Below are positions 7,912 through 17,664 of a stretch of 64,000 nt of DNA, piece after piece. This DNA comes from Paraglaciecola arctica BSs20135 (GTDB lineage Bacteria; Pseudomonadota; Gammaproteobacteria; Enterobacterales; Alteromonadaceae): contig NZ_BAEO01000017.1 of the NCBI RefSeq assembly GCF_000314995.1, forward strand, positions 1 to 64,000, written 5' to 3'. Below the pieces are notes generated by a model. The model did no database searches, was not told the DNA's origin, and saw only the letters and a program-made list of their open reading frames with translations. The first letter of the stretch is position 1; each line of letters opens with the position of its first letter. Both the position numbers and the translations under genes were made by a program.

Positions 7912-9012
7912 TTATATTTCGACGTACTCAACCACTTCTAATCCATACCCAGACAAGGCATGGTACTTTTTGGGTTTGCTCAACAAACGCATTTTTTTCA
8001 CACCTAAGCTGGCGAGTATCTGACTACCAACACCAATAGTTCTAGATGAGCCTGTCCATGCTGCATTAGCTGGTTTTTCGCCCTTGTCTTCGGCTTCAAA
8101 TTGTTTGACTTGACTCAACAAGTCTTCAGCTTTACCTAGTAGTACTAAAACACCACCGTTATCAGCAATATATTTAATTGCCTCAGGTAACCCCATACTA
8201 CGAGAAATACCGCGCTGCGAGCCTAATAAATCGCTAAAACTGTTAAGCAAATGTACCCTAACTGAAGTCGGTGTTTCAGCAGTAATCTCACCTTTGCACA
8301 TTGCAAAATGTACTTGGTTATCAATCACATCTTTAAATGTCACTAAATCAAATTCACCATATTCAGTCGGCAGTTTACAGCTAGCGACTTGTTGAATAGT
8401 GGTTTCGTTCAAATTACGATACTCGATTAAATCAGCAATAGTGCCAATTTTCATATTATGTTTAGCTGCGAAAACTTCTAGCTCTGGGCGTCTGGCCATA
8501 CTGCCGTCTTCGTTAAGTATTTCAACAATGACCGATGCTGGTTCACAACCTGCTAATCGCGCTAAATCTATGCCCGCTTCAGTATGCCCAGCACGGTTTA
8601 ACACACCGCCTTCTTTACCTATTAACGGAAAAATATGTCCAGGTTGTACTATGTCTTTAGCCTTGGCACCTTTGGATACTGCAGCCAATACTGTTTTAGC
8701 TCTATCTGCGGCAGAAATCCCAGTAGTAACGCCTTCCGCAGCTTCAATCGACACAGTAAAATTAGTTGAAAACTGCGCGCTATTATCATCCACCATTAAA
8801 GGTAAATTAAGAGATTTGCAACGTTCGGCCGTCATAGGTAAACATACTAACCCTCGAGCATGAGTCACCATAAAATTGATGGCTTCTGGCGTAACATGTT
8901 CGGCAGCCATTATTATGTCGCCTTCGTTTTCCCGGTCTTCATCATCCATTAAGATAACCATTTTACCTTGGCGGATATCTTCTATTATCTCTTCACTGCT
9001 ATTTAATGACAT
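7912..9012 (-). CDS. ribBA: 3,4-dihydroxy-2-butanone-4-phosphate synthase with degenerate GTP cyclohydrolase II domain
   Basis: A 366-residue two-domain protein. Residues 1 to about 205 are a complete RibB enzyme: the acidic metal loop [10 protein letters not shown] and [16 protein letters not shown] are intact. The rest has the GTP cyclohydrolase II fold, but where active RibA carries the zinc cysteines (VRVHSECLTGD then CDCG) this protein reads [18 protein letters not shown], with no cysteine. The second domain is therefore probably not catalytic, and a separate ribA is expected elsewhere in the genome. Similar RibB fusions with a dead RibA domain are known in gammaproteobacteria. It sits between ribE and ribH. 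Confidence 0.92.
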   Translation of the reverse strand: MSLNSSEEIIEDIRQGKMVILMDDEDRENEGDIIMAAEHVTPEAINFMVTHARGLVCLPMTAERCKSLNLPLMVDDNSAQFSTNFTVSIEAAEGVTTGISAADRAKTVLAAVSKGAKAKDIVQPGHIFPLIGKEGGVLNRAGHTEAGIDLARLAGCEPASVIVEILNEDGSMARRPELEVFAAKHNMKIGTIADLIEYRNLNETTIQQVASCKLPTEYGEFDLVTFKDVIDNQVHFAMCKGEITAETPTSVRVHLLNSFSDLLGSQRGISRSMGLPEAIKYIADNGGVLVLLGKAEDLLSQVKQFEAEDKGEKPANAAWTGSSRTIGVGSQILASLGVKKMRLLSKPKKYHALSGYGLEVVEYVEI

Positions 9013-9141
9013 AGTCTATTGTCTTCTTAATTTTGTGTTAAAAGCATTTACCTTTCATCCTTGAAACTGCACCTTTGTTGGCTGCATTCATTTGCCACCG
9101 CCGTGCAATTCCAATGATTTTGGGTATTAACGCCCTATACT

Positions 9142-9813
9142 TTACTTCAAATAACCGTTTTCTGCTAAAAACGCCATGCTAATATCTTTTTTATCTGTGT
9201 TAGTAGATGAATATGCGGCTTTGTCTCCCAACATTAAGCGTTCTAAATATCGGGCGATAACATCTACTTCTAAATTGACTTTAGTGCCCACTTTATACAG
9301 GCCAATTATGGTTTCCTGTAAGCTATGAGGGATAAGGGTCAGCAAAAATTTAGCGCCATCGACTTGGTTCACCGTTAGACTCACGCCATCCACAGTAATC
9401 GAGCCTTTTTCTGCTAAATATTTAGCCAACTCATCAGGGGCTTTCACCCAAATTTCGACGTAACGGCCAACAGGTGCAATAGATAACACTTCACCCACAC
9501 CGTCAACATGGCCACTGACAATATGCCCACCTAAGCGGCTATTCGCTTGCAAGGCCTTTTCAAGATTAACTTTGCTGCCCGACTGATAACTCGCAAAGCC
9601 GGTACGTTTAATGGTTTCGTGTGATACATCTGCACTAAACCCATGTTTCGACATAGCCACTACTGTTAAACACACGCCATTATTAGCAATACTATCACCC
9701 AAAGACACATCACTCATGTCAAGCTTGTCCGTTTTAATGGATAACCTTATATCGTCACCAGAAGGCACTAAACCTTCAATAAGACCCACATCTTCTATAA
9801 TTCCAGTAAACAT
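9142..9813 (-). CDS. ribE: Riboflavin synthase, alpha subunit
   Basis: A 223-residue enzyme that dismutates two lumazine molecules to riboflavin. It has the internal duplication of the family: the first lumazine-binding barrel begins MFTGIIEDVG and includes NNGVCLTVV, and the second includes GHIVSGHVDGVGEV and GSITVDGVSLTVN. The C-terminal tail is slightly longer than in E. coli (213). It lies 38 bases downstream of ribD in the same direction. The symbol follows the ribE(=ribC) convention for the alpha subunit. Confidence 0.94.
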   Translation of the reverse strand: MFTGIIEDVGLIEGLVPSGDDIRLSIKTDKLDMSDVSLGDSIANNGVCLTVVAMSKHGFSADVSHETIKRTGFASYQSGSKVNLEKALQANSRLGGHIVSGHVDGVGEVLSIAPVGRYVEIWVKAPDELAKYLAEKGSITVDGVSLTVNQVDGAKFLLTLIPHSLQETIIGLYKVGTKVNLEVDVIARYLERLMLGDKAAYSSTNTDKKDISMAFLAENGYLK

Positions 9814-9851
9814 AGTTTCTCAATAAATTTGTTTATGCTTAAGCTAACGCA

Positions 9852-10988
9852 TTAATGCTTAATAAGCGCAGTCATTTTGACATCGACCCCCACTTGCCTG
9901 ATATCGGTCCAAGTGAGGTTTATCACCTTATCCATCATTTCAATCGGCATGGTATCAAACAAGTTTTGTCCAGCGCCTCCTATTAATTTGGGCGCTTGAT
10001 ATAAAATCAATTCATCAATCAGATTATTTTGTAATAACGCGCCCGCAAGTTTGGCTCCTGCTTCAACCCAAATGTGATTTAATTGCATTTCACCTAACTT
10101 ACTCATCACTTTAATTAAGTCTAATTTATTGCCGTTAAAAGGCGCTTGCCATTGATTTACATGTTGTGAAAATTGCTGGACACTGGGTTGACCATTTATC
10201 AATAAAACATTACCGGCAAGATTGTTTTCGAAAGGCTGCAAACAAGTTAACGTCGATGGTAACTGGTTACGTCCATCTAACAATATCCGCAAGGGTTGCC
10301 GTAAGTCTTTTTGCGACAACACATCAGCAGCTAAGTTAAGTTCAGCATAGCGCACATTTAACATAGGATTATCCGCTATCACTGTACCAGAACCCGATAA
10401 AATAGCGCAGCATTTGGCGCGGTGCCTTTGCACATCTTGCCTTGCTAGTGGGCCAGTTATCCATTGACTTAAGCCATTTCCTAACGCCGTTTTACCATCC
10501 AAACTAGCAGCCAGTTTTACCGTAACCCAAGGTTTACCAGTACGCATACGTTTAATAAAACCACGGTTAAGTTGCTCGGCAGACGTTTGCAACAGTCCAT
10601 GCTCAGTTTTAATTCCGGCTTCTTGTAATTTTGCTAAACCATTTCCAGATACCTGTGGATTGGGATCGACCATAGCCGCCACTACTCTAGTGACACCTGC
10701 AGCAATTAAGGAATCGGCACATGGCGGAGTTCGACCATAATGACTACAAGGCTCTAACGTGACGTAGGCGGTAGCACCTTGGGCTTTATTACCCGCTTGT
10801 TGCAAAGCATGTACTTCTGCATGAGGTGTTCCGGCTTTTTTATGCCAACCTTCTCCCAAAATCACACCTTGGCTGCTACTGATCACACAACCCACATTAG
10901 GATTAGGTGTAGTGGTATATTCACCGCGTTTAGCTAACTGAATAGCACGGACCATCATTTGATGATCTATTTTAGAAAATTGAGTCAC
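9852..10988 (-). CDS. ribD: Bifunctional riboflavin deaminase/reductase RibD
   Basis: A 378-residue bifunctional enzyme catalysing the second and third riboflavin steps. The N-terminal deaminase (about residues 1-145) has the zinc site HAEVHAL plus PCSHYGRTPPC. The C-terminal reductase (about 150-378) has the NADPH-binding region KLAASLDGKTAL and VEAGAKLAGALLQ. It is followed closely by ribE and preceded by nrdR at 51 bases, the conserved gammaproteobacterial order. No FMN riboswitch pattern is visible upstream of any rib gene here. Confidence 0.94.
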   Translation of the reverse strand: MTQFSKIDHQMMVRAIQLAKRGEYTTTPNPNVGCVISSSQGVILGEGWHKKAGTPHAEVHALQQAGNKAQGATAYVTLEPCSHYGRTPPCADSLIAAGVTRVVAAMVDPNPQVSGNGLAKLQEAGIKTEHGLLQTSAEQLNRGFIKRMRTGKPWVTVKLAASLDGKTALGNGLSQWITGPLARQDVQRHRAKCCAILSGSGTVIADNPMLNVRYAELNLAADVLSQKDLRQPLRILLDGRNQLPSTLTCLQPFENNLAGNVLLINGQPSVQQFSQHVNQWQAPFNGNKLDLIKVMSKLGEMQLNHIWVEAGAKLAGALLQNNLIDELILYQAPKLIGGAGQNLFDTMPIEMMDKVINLTWTDIRQVGVDVKMTALIKH

Positions 10989-11039
10989 GAGTTACCAATA
11001 AAAAAAGGGGAGCACATAAAGACGATCATTAAAGCAAAC

Positions 11040-11489
11040 TTAGTCGCCTAGCCTTGCAATCTCTTCACCAAATTCACGAATATCTTCAAAGGAACGATAC
11101 ACAGAAGCAAAACGTACATAAGCGACTTTATCCAGTTCTTTCAAAGCATCCATAATCAAATTACCTAAAAATTCGCTGCTGACTTCACGTTCACCTGTGG
11201 CACGTAAAGAAGACTTAAGACGACTGATACACTCTTCGACTTGCTCAGTACTGACAGGACGTTTTTCTAGGGCGCGCTGCAAACCTGCACGCAATTTATC
11301 TTCGTTAAATGGTTCACGAGAACCATCTCGCTTGACTATTCTAGGCATCACCAATTCTGCCATCTCAAAGGTGGTGAAGCGTTCTTTACACACAGTGCAT
11401 TCTCTTCTGCGTCGTACTTGGCTACCATCAGCTACAAGTCGAGAATCAATGACTTTTGTTTCTTGTACAGAACAAAATGGACAAAACAT
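11040..11489 (-). CDS. nrdR: Transcriptional repressor NrdR
   Basis: A 149-residue repressor of ribonucleotide reductase operons that senses ATP/dATP. The N-terminal zinc ribbon uses C3, C6, C31 and C34 (MFCPFC and ECTVC). The ATP-cone follows from about residue 45 ([18 protein letters not shown]) to 140. Length matches E. coli (149). It heads the minus-strand riboflavin cluster, as in most gammaproteobacteria, and is probably transcribed from the 180-bp gap to the TonB receptor gene. Confidence 0.96.
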   Translation of the reverse strand: MFCPFCSVQETKVIDSRLVADGSQVRRRRECTVCKERFTTFEMAELVMPRIVKRDGSREPFNEDKLRAGLQRALEKRPVSTEQVEECISRLKSSLRATGEREVSSEFLGNLIMDALKELDKVAYVRFASVYRSFEDIREFGEEIARLGD

Positions 11490-11596
11490 AAGGTTATCTG
11501 CTGATAAAAAAAGATTGCCTAAACTAGCAAAAAAAGCGTCAAAGGGACAGAAATCCTCATGTTTGCATGCAGTTATTTTAAATTAACTTTAATGTA

Positions 11597-11634
11597 AATA
11601 AAAAAACCGGAGATAATTAGCTTATCTCCGGTTT
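11597..11634 (-). terminator. Intrinsic terminator of the TonB receptor gene
   Basis: A perfect 13-bp stem AAACCGGAGATAA / TTATCTCCGGTTT (11604-11616 with 11622-11634) has a 5-nt loop and, on the minus strand, is followed by a run of seven T. It lies 37 bases past the receptor stop. Confidence 0.85.
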
Positions 11635-11670
11635 AGGATCTACTTAGTGAAAGACTAGTTCGTAGAATAC

Positions 11671-14600
11671 TTAAAACTTATAACGAATGCCTAACTGAAC
11701 TTTCCAAACAGAAGGTACTTTGGCGACATTCGGTTGAGGTTGAGTAAAGTTGCTGTAGACATATTGTCCTCCCTCTATTGCCACATCAACCACTGGGGCG
11801 TTAAACGGCTGGGTGTAACTTTCAGCACGTCCCCAATCGTCGTTCAGCATGTTGCCAATATTTTCCAAATCAAGAATTAATTCAAGGGCATGATCACCGG
11901 TAATTTGCACTTCTTGCATGAAGCGAACATCAAACCTATGGATCCAATTACTTTCACACCCATGGCGACGAGAAATCGAGCCAGCATTACCTGCTAAACA
12001 ATCTTCAGAGTTGATGTAAGAAAAGAATCCATCTTGATCAAAACCATCAGCAAAGCTCACGATAGGGTCACTTGCGCCAGTTGGAATATACAGTGACTGT
12101 GAACTAAAGGCATTCCAATCTGCAAAATCAGCACCGGGGAATCCACCAAAGGTTGCCAACGAAGATCGCATGGTATGACTATAGTGACGACCTGAACGGG
12201 CTGTATATGCAATTGAAATAGTGCTCAAGTTATCTGCCCAAATCTCATCACTCCAGCTTAGATTACTGGTAAAAGAATGGCGTACTTCGAATTCAGAGTT
12301 GTATTCAGTTTGCGACTGAAAATCTGAATTGGCTGGCATCGCATACCCTTCAAAAGCAATAAACGCATTGCCTGGATTGACTTCAGTCACATCTTGATAG
12401 GTATATCCCATATCAAAGTTAAAGGTACCGTTATCCGTGTAGAAATTCTTAGCTGCAGAAAAACTCCACACTTGTGCACTACCCTTGTCGGTATTTTCTA
12501 GCGACAAATCAAATGGACCTACTTCATTGTAAATAGGACGTCCATCTGGGGCTGTATCTACTTGTTGAAAATTGAGTTCACGGTAAATAGCCGCGTTTTT
12601 AACATCACTAATAATCGCATCCGCGGTTAATAACCAAGCATCACCTAAGATCCCAAGATCTTGATTCCGCTCAATGCCTAGGTTTACCTTCCATACACTG
12701 TTGATTTCAAAATCCGGTGCAATAGAGTTGGTATCACTGTTACCGCCACTAAATCCACCAGCATCAAGAAAATCTAATACTTCCTGAGGTGTACCGCGTC
12801 CATCAGAGCAACCACCAAAACAGCCAGCAAAGGTTTTACGCACACCATCATTACCGTAAGAGTTAGACAACCAAACATTTGGGCCACCGCCTCCAAACAA
12901 ACCCACTCCACCACGAATAACAGTGTCGTCGTCATAGGTATATGTAAAACCTGCACGAGGCTCTAACAATGTCAGCCCATCAAAGTTGCCTTGGTTACTA
13001 TAACCATGCCTATCCACAAAATTTTGGTTAAGGGCTGGTAGATCGTCGTTACTGTATTTTGTATAACGCAAACCGTAGGTTACCGTTAAGTCATCTGTGG
13101 CAGTCCACTCGTCTTGTAAATAAAAGGTATCAATATCATACTGAAATTCATCTACTGCACTTGCAGGATTGCCATCTAGCGCATTTTGATAAACGTGGAA
13201 ACCAAGGTTGTTTTCGAAATCTTCAATACTTGCAAATTCAGCAAAACCTAAAGAGCCAAACACAAACAAATTATAAATATCTAACTCTTCATGCTCCCAT
13301 CCAAAGGTCAGCTTGTGATCATCAGTCAGATAATAATCTGCTTTGATTTTTAGGCCTAGGCGATCGTTTTCCAATTCATTGGCATGACGGAATTGATCGG
13401 GACCAATAAACAACGAGCCGCCATTAGGCGTTCCAATTGAAAACTGAGAAAAGTTAGCCCCTAACAAAGGATCCTGTTCTGTAGTGACCTTTTTACTGGA
13501 TAATTTAAATTCAGTAGATAAATTTTCAGTCCAGTCAGAAAATACTTGTAACACTGTCGCTTGAAGGGTTTCTGCCTGATTATAACGGTTAGACTCAGCA
13601 GTTGCAGTGGGTGCACCAGGAAATGACTCAGCCCAAAAATCTCGAACTGTGTTACCAGAATTATCTTGGTAGGTTAAAGATGCACGGTGATCGTCATTAA
13701 TATACCAGTCTAATTTCAGTAATAGTTTTTCATCTTCTTCTTCCTTGGGCACATTGTAACCACCAATATCATAGCCCCATACATCGTTAGCTACTTGAGC
13801 GATACGATCAAAATCAGCCTGACTGACATCACGGCGCTCATTCGGATCATTTACCCCATCCAAATTGTCTAAGGAAAATTGATAAGGTGAAGTCGATTCA
13901 AATTTTTCATAAGAAGCAAAAAAGAATAACTTATCTTCAATAAACGCTCCGCCTAAAGAGAACCCATAAGTATCTTCTTTAAACTCGCCAATATTAAGTG
14001 ATTCACCTTCGCTTTTGTCACCTATAAAACTGTCGTCTGAACGAAAATAAAAGGCAGAACCGTGAAAGTCGTTAGTACCCGACTTAGTGACAATATTGAT
14101 ATTACCGCCCTGAAATCCACCATAAGTGACATCTATCGGCGCTATATTTACTGATATTTGTTCAATCGCATCTAACGAAATAGGCGAGCGGCGACCTGGG
14201 TAGCCATTTTTATTTAGACCAAAATCATCGTTTTGTTTGACCCCGTCAACGGTCAAGCTGTTACCACGGATATTACCTCCGGCAACAGATAAAGCAGGAC
14301 CACCATCAACTGTTGTGTCAACGGTAATCTTAGAGTCACGTTTTAGAAGGGATTTGATATCACGGCTAATGGCCGCAGTATTAGTAATATCTTGTTCGGT
14401 AAATTCAGAACTAGGACCTTTTTTAAAGGCCGCTTCCATAGTGACCTTACCTCTTATTTCAATCACTTCCAGTTGCGCACCATTGGCCGAAGCTTGGAGT
14501 TCTACACTGGATGTTCTTCCTAACTGTAAGAAAAGATCTGAAATTGTTTGCGCTTGATAACTTGAACCATCTTGAAGTTTCACTTCATAGGGTCCACCAA

Positions 14601-14844
14601 CTGTCATTCCGCCCGACTGAAATATACCGTTTTCAGAGGTAGTTAGGGTTTTACGACTGCCAGTAGGGCTGTGGATCACTTCTACAGTCACCCCTGATAG
14701 TGGGTTACCTTGGGTGTCTACTACTTGCCCTCGAATCGAAGATGAAGTCACCTGAGCAGATGCAAGACCACTAAAAGCAAGGGAACTTGCAACCAGTAAA
14801 GCTAGGCGCGTTTTTTTGCAAAATGGGAGTGTACGTTTAGTCAT
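11671..14844 (-). CDS. Oar-like TonB-dependent outer-membrane receptor
   Basis: A protein of about 1057 residues. ATG 14844 is preferred (GGAA seven bases upstream) over an in-frame ATG 12 bases earlier with no ribosome site. Order: signal peptide ending near SGLASAQ; a carboxypeptidase-like regulatory domain (about 30-110, SSIRGQVVDTQGNPLSGVTVEV); a plug domain (about 130-250, with GNIRGNSLTVDGVKQND); then a large beta-barrel ending in F as outer-membrane proteins do. The Oar/Cna-B-like group is abundant in Alteromonadales, and ligands (peptides, siderophores or glycans) are mostly unknown. It separates glyA from nrdR, which are often adjacent. Upstream lies a 36-bp palindrome. Confidence 0.9.
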   Translation of the reverse strand: MTKRTLPFCKKTRLALLVASSLAFSGLASAQVTSSSIRGQVVDTQGNPLSGVTVEVIHSPTGSRKTLTTSENGIFQSGGMTVGGPYEVKLQDGSSYQAQTISDLFLQLGRTSSVELQASANGAQLEVIEIRGKVTMEAAFKKGPSSEFTEQDITNTAAISRDIKSLLKRDSKITVDTTVDGGPALSVAGGNIRGNSLTVDGVKQNDDFGLNKNGYPGRRSPISLDAIEQISVNIAPIDVTYGGFQGGNINIVTKSGTNDFHGSAFYFRSDDSFIGDKSEGESLNIGEFKEDTYGFSLGGAFIEDKLFFFASYEKFESTSPYQFSLDNLDGVNDPNERRDVSQADFDRIAQVANDVWGYDIGGYNVPKEEEDEKLLLKLDWYINDDHRASLTYQDNSGNTVRDFWAESFPGAPTATAESNRYNQAETLQATVLQVFSDWTENLSTEFKLSSKKVTTEQDPLLGANFSQFSIGTPNGGSLFIGPDQFRHANELENDRLGLKIKADYYLTDDHKLTFGWEHEELDIYNLFVFGSLGFAEFASIEDFENNLGFHVYQNALDGNPASAVDEFQYDIDTFYLQDEWTATDDLTVTYGLRYTKYSNDDLPALNQNFVDRHGYSNQGNFDGLTLLEPRAGFTYTYDDDTVIRGGVGLFGGGGPNVWLSNSYGNDGVRKTFAGCFGGCSDGRGTPQEVLDFLDAGGFSGGNSDTNSIAPDFEINSVWKVNLGIERNQDLGILGDAWLLTADAIISDVKNAAIYRELNFQQVDTAPDGRPIYNEVGPFDLSLENTDKGSAQVWSFSAAKNFYTDNGTFNFDMGYTYQDVTEVNPGNAFIAFEGYAMPANSDFQSQTEYNSEFEVRHSFTSNLSWSDEIWADNLSTISIAYTARSGRHYSHTMRSSLATFGGFPGADFADWNAFSSQSLYIPTGASDPIVSFADGFDQDGFFSYINSEDCLAGNAGSISRRHGCESNWIHRFDVRFMQEVQITGDHALELILDLENIGNMLNDDWGRAESYTQPFNAPVVDVAIEGGQYVYSNFTQPQPNVAKVPSVWKVQLGIRYKF

Positions 14845-14990
14845 AATAGTTTCCATTGTGTGTCGTTATATTTGATTTATTTTTATTTTCTAAAACAGAA
14901 ATTTGGTCTACGCCAGTGATTTGTTGGCTTAAGTACTCTACAAGAATAGTAGCGTGTCTTATGTAAACTGTTAGATAAATTCTATATAAC

Positions 14991-15026
14991 CAATCTTTAG
15001 TTAAGCATTTGCTTAACTAAAGATTG
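14991..15026. repeat. 36-bp perfect palindrome between TonB receptor and glyA
   Basis: CAATCTTTAGTTAAGCA (14991-15007) is followed after two bases by its exact reverse complement (15010-15026), a 17-bp stem with no mismatch. It has no T-run on either side, so it is a poor intrinsic terminator. A second, weaker hairpin, CACTCA/TGAGTG, lies at 15065-15081. It could be a regulator site for the receptor, a transcript-stabilising hairpin after glyA, or a protein-binding repeat. Not recognised. Confidence 0.8.
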
Positions 15027-15098
15027 TGGAAACCTATATGCCTTTTAACATCGAGTGAAACCGTCACTCATGCAGTGAGTGTTAATTTATTAAATAGA

Positions 15099-16355
15099 CT
15101 AGGCGTAAACAGGAAATTGCTTACACAAAGCAACCACTTCACCTTTGACTCGTTTAATAACAGATTCGTCATTGATGTTATCTAATACATCACAAATCCA
15201 ATTGGCCACTTGTTTGGCTTGTTCTTCTTTAAAACCACGGCGAGTAATGGCTGGCGAGCCAATACGTAAACCACTAGTGACAAAAGGAGAACGAGGATCG
15301 TTAGGCACTGAATTTTTGTTTACGGTGATATTGGCATTGCCTAGGGCAGCATCAGCATCTTTACCTGTATATTCTTTACCAATTAGGTCCAATAAGAATA
15401 AATGATTTTCTGTGCCACCGGATACCACTTTATGGCCGCGCTCTTGGATGACAGCGACCATAGCTTTAGCATTTTTTACTACTTGCTGCTGGTATACCTT
15501 AAACTCAGGCTCTAAGGCTTCTTTGAAAGCAACCGCTTTAGCAGCAATCACATGACACAAAGGGCCACCTTGGTTGCCAGGGAAAACGGCACTATTAAGC
15601 TTTTTATAAATAGCTTCATCACCACATGCCGACAAAATTAAACCGCCACGAGGACCCGCTAAGGTTTTATGGGTAGTAGTAGTTACTACATGAGCATGAG
15701 GCAATGGACTAGGATAAACACCTGCCGCGATCAGACCCGCTACGTGAGCCATATCAACAACTAAGTAGGCGCCGACTTTATCAGCAATTTCACGAAACTT
15801 CTGCCAGTCGACTATGCCTGAATAAGCAGAGAATCCAGCGATGACCATTTTGGGCTTGTGCTCAAGAGCCAAGGCTTCAACTTGCGCCATATCAATTTCA
15901 CCCGTTTCAGGATGTAAACCGTACTGAACAGCGTTATAAATTTTACCTGAGAAGCTAACGTGTGAACCGTGAGTCAAATGACCACCATGAGCCAAGCTCA
16001 TACCTAAAACCGTATCGCCAGCATCCAGCAATGCCATAAATACTGCACTATTAGCTTGTGAACCAGCATGTGGCTGCACGTTGGCGTAATCGCAACCAAA
16101 TAGTTGTTTAGCACGTTCAATCGCTAAATCTTCAGCAATATCTACATATTCACAACCGCCGTAATAACGTTTGTGTGGGTAACCTTCCGCGTATTTATTG
16201 GTTAGTTGAGAGCCTTGAGCTTCTAAAACACGTGGGCTGCAATAGTTTTCAGAGGCAATCAACTCAATGTGATCCTCCTGACGTTGGTTTTCATTTTGAA
16301 TTGCTTGGTACAATTCCGGATCAAAATCAGCAATATTCATATCACGTGTTAGCAT
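15099..16355 (-). CDS. glyA: Serine hydroxymethyltransferase
   Basis: A 418-residue PLP enzyme interconverting serine and glycine while loading one-carbon units onto tetrahydrofolate. Diagnostic blocks are [20 protein letters not shown], the PLP lysine in [16 protein letters not shown] (about residue 229 from this start), and [17 protein letters not shown]. The start is ATG 16355 ([12 protein letters not shown]) with GAGGA just upstream; the preceding codon is GTG. Length matches E. coli GlyA (417). It is monocistronic here and followed by a long perfect palindrome. Confidence 0.96.
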   Translation of the reverse strand: MLTRDMNIADFDPELYQAIQNENQRQEDHIELIASENYCSPRVLEAQGSQLTNKYAEGYPHKRYYGGCEYVDIAEDLAIERAKQLFGCDYANVQPHAGSQANSAVFMALLDAGDTVLGMSLAHGGHLTHGSHVSFSGKIYNAVQYGLHPETGEIDMAQVEALALEHKPKMVIAGFSAYSGIVDWQKFREIADKVGAYLVVDMAHVAGLIAAGVYPSPLPHAHVVTTTTHKTLAGPRGGLILSACGDEAIYKKLNSAVFPGNQGGPLCHVIAAKAVAFKEALEPEFKVYQQQVVKNAKAMVAVIQERGHKVVSGGTENHLFLLDLIGKEYTGKDADAALGNANITVNKNSVPNDPRSPFVTSGLRIGSPAITRRGFKEEQAKQVANWICDVLDNINDESVIKRVKGEVVALCKQFPVYA

Positions 16356-16511
16356 CACTTTTCCTCAACTATGGGGTAATAAATATTAGGGTAAACACAC
16401 CCGAAATAAACAGCGCATAGTTTAGTTATTTTAAACAATTTGTATAGTGGTAATCCGGCATGAGAAACAACCAAAAGTTGTAACGGTTTTTACACACACT
16501 AATCTAAGGGA

Positions 16512-17507
16512 TTAAAGCGTTTCAATCTGCTGTGGAAATTGCACACCTATTTGCTTGCGAATATCATCCATCACCCTAAGCACACCTATGCTGTCGCGAT
16601 GTGACATCACTTCACTGCAGAGCAGTTTTTGTTCAATACAGCCCATGCTTTCTTCAATTTGATATTCAAATCCATTAACCGGGTGCGGAATATTAATACT
16701 TTGCACTAACTTGTTATCGCGAAAAATTTCGGCTTTATCAGTATCCCAAAAGCAGGCAGGCAAATCTATATAACCTTCTGCTCCCACTATCCGCATAGTA
16801 TTGCTTGATTGCGCTAACATCGAACAAGTGAATTGTGCAAAACGTCCTGATGGATAATGCATATTTGCCAATACATGCCCATCGTCCTGCTGATCCGTTA
16901 ATTGCCCCATGGCAGAAACAGTATCAGGGTGTTCTTGAAGAAAAAACTGACTGACAGTAATACTGTAAATACCTAAATCCAGAAGTGATCCACCAGCAAG
17001 TTCAGCCTTAACCATGCGACTTTTATCTCTATCTTGAAACGCAAAACCAATTTCTGACTGGATATATTGAATGTCACCAATTATGCCTTCGTTTAATAAC
17101 TGCCTAAGTTGCGACAAACACGGCAGAAAACGGCTCCACAAAGCCTCCTGCAACAGCAAGTTTTTACTTTGTGCTAACTCCGCTAATATTTGCATTTGTT
17201 CGGCATTTACTGTGCAAGGTTTCTCTACTAAAACGTGTTTACCGGCTTCCAAGCACATTTTTGCTTGTTGGTAGTGAAAGCTATGAGGGGTAGCAATATA
17301 AATAATGTCGATTTCAGGATCAGCTAACATTTGTTGGTAATCAGAATATGTTTTTTCAATGTGATAAGTCTTAGCAAAATCCGCTGCTCGCTCCTTTGAG
17401 CGACTAGCTACTGCCAAAATTTTACCCTTTGTAGACGACGCGATGGCTTTTGCAAATGTATTAGCAATGTTTCCTGGACCAATGACTCCCCAATTAAAGC
17501 TTTGCAT
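16512..17507 (-). CDS. Gfo/Idh/MocA-family NAD(P)-dependent oxidoreductase
   Basis: A 331-residue protein. The start at 17507 (MQSFNWGVIGPGNIA) has AAGGAAA upstream, and a longer frame lacks both. The N-terminal Rossmann fold has GVIGPGNIA; the family motif EKP occurs in HVLVEKPCTVNAEQM (about residue 95); the C-terminal alpha/beta domain binds substrate. Members oxidise or reduce sugars, inositols or dihydrodiols. The trans-1,2-dihydrobenzene-1,2-diol dehydrogenase-like branch is plausible, but the substrate cannot be assigned. It is transcribed alone, divergently from ettA. Confidence 0.85.
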   Translation of the reverse strand: MQSFNWGVIGPGNIANTFAKAIASSTKGKILAVASRSKERAADFAKTYHIEKTYSDYQQMLADPEIDIIYIATPHSFHYQQAKMCLEAGKHVLVEKPCTVNAEQMQILAELAQSKNLLLQEALWSRFLPCLSQLRQLLNEGIIGDIQYIQSEIGFAFQDRDKSRMVKAELAGGSLLDLGIYSITVSQFFLQEHPDTVSAMGQLTDQQDDGHVLANMHYPSGRFAQFTCSMLAQSSNTMRIVGAEGYIDLPACFWDTDKAEIFRDNKLVQSINIPHPVNGFEYQIEESMGCIEQKLLCSEVMSHRDSIGVLRVMDDIRKQIGVQFPQQIETL

Positions 17508-17664
17508 ATGTTTCCTTGTTGATAACTTTAAAGAATAAAATACTACGAAAGCTACGGCCAAATCACATTATTTTTCAGAATAATCTAACTAAAAAACACA
17601 ATACCTTTTACCCTACCCTTGCTCTGAATTACACTACTAACAAATTAACTTACATAAGACAGTT

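Noticed and set aside
9013-9141. FMN riboswitch upstream of ribBA or other rib genes
   Set aside because: The conserved RFN sequence blocks are not present in any upstream region of the cluster; only unrelated short hairpins were seen.
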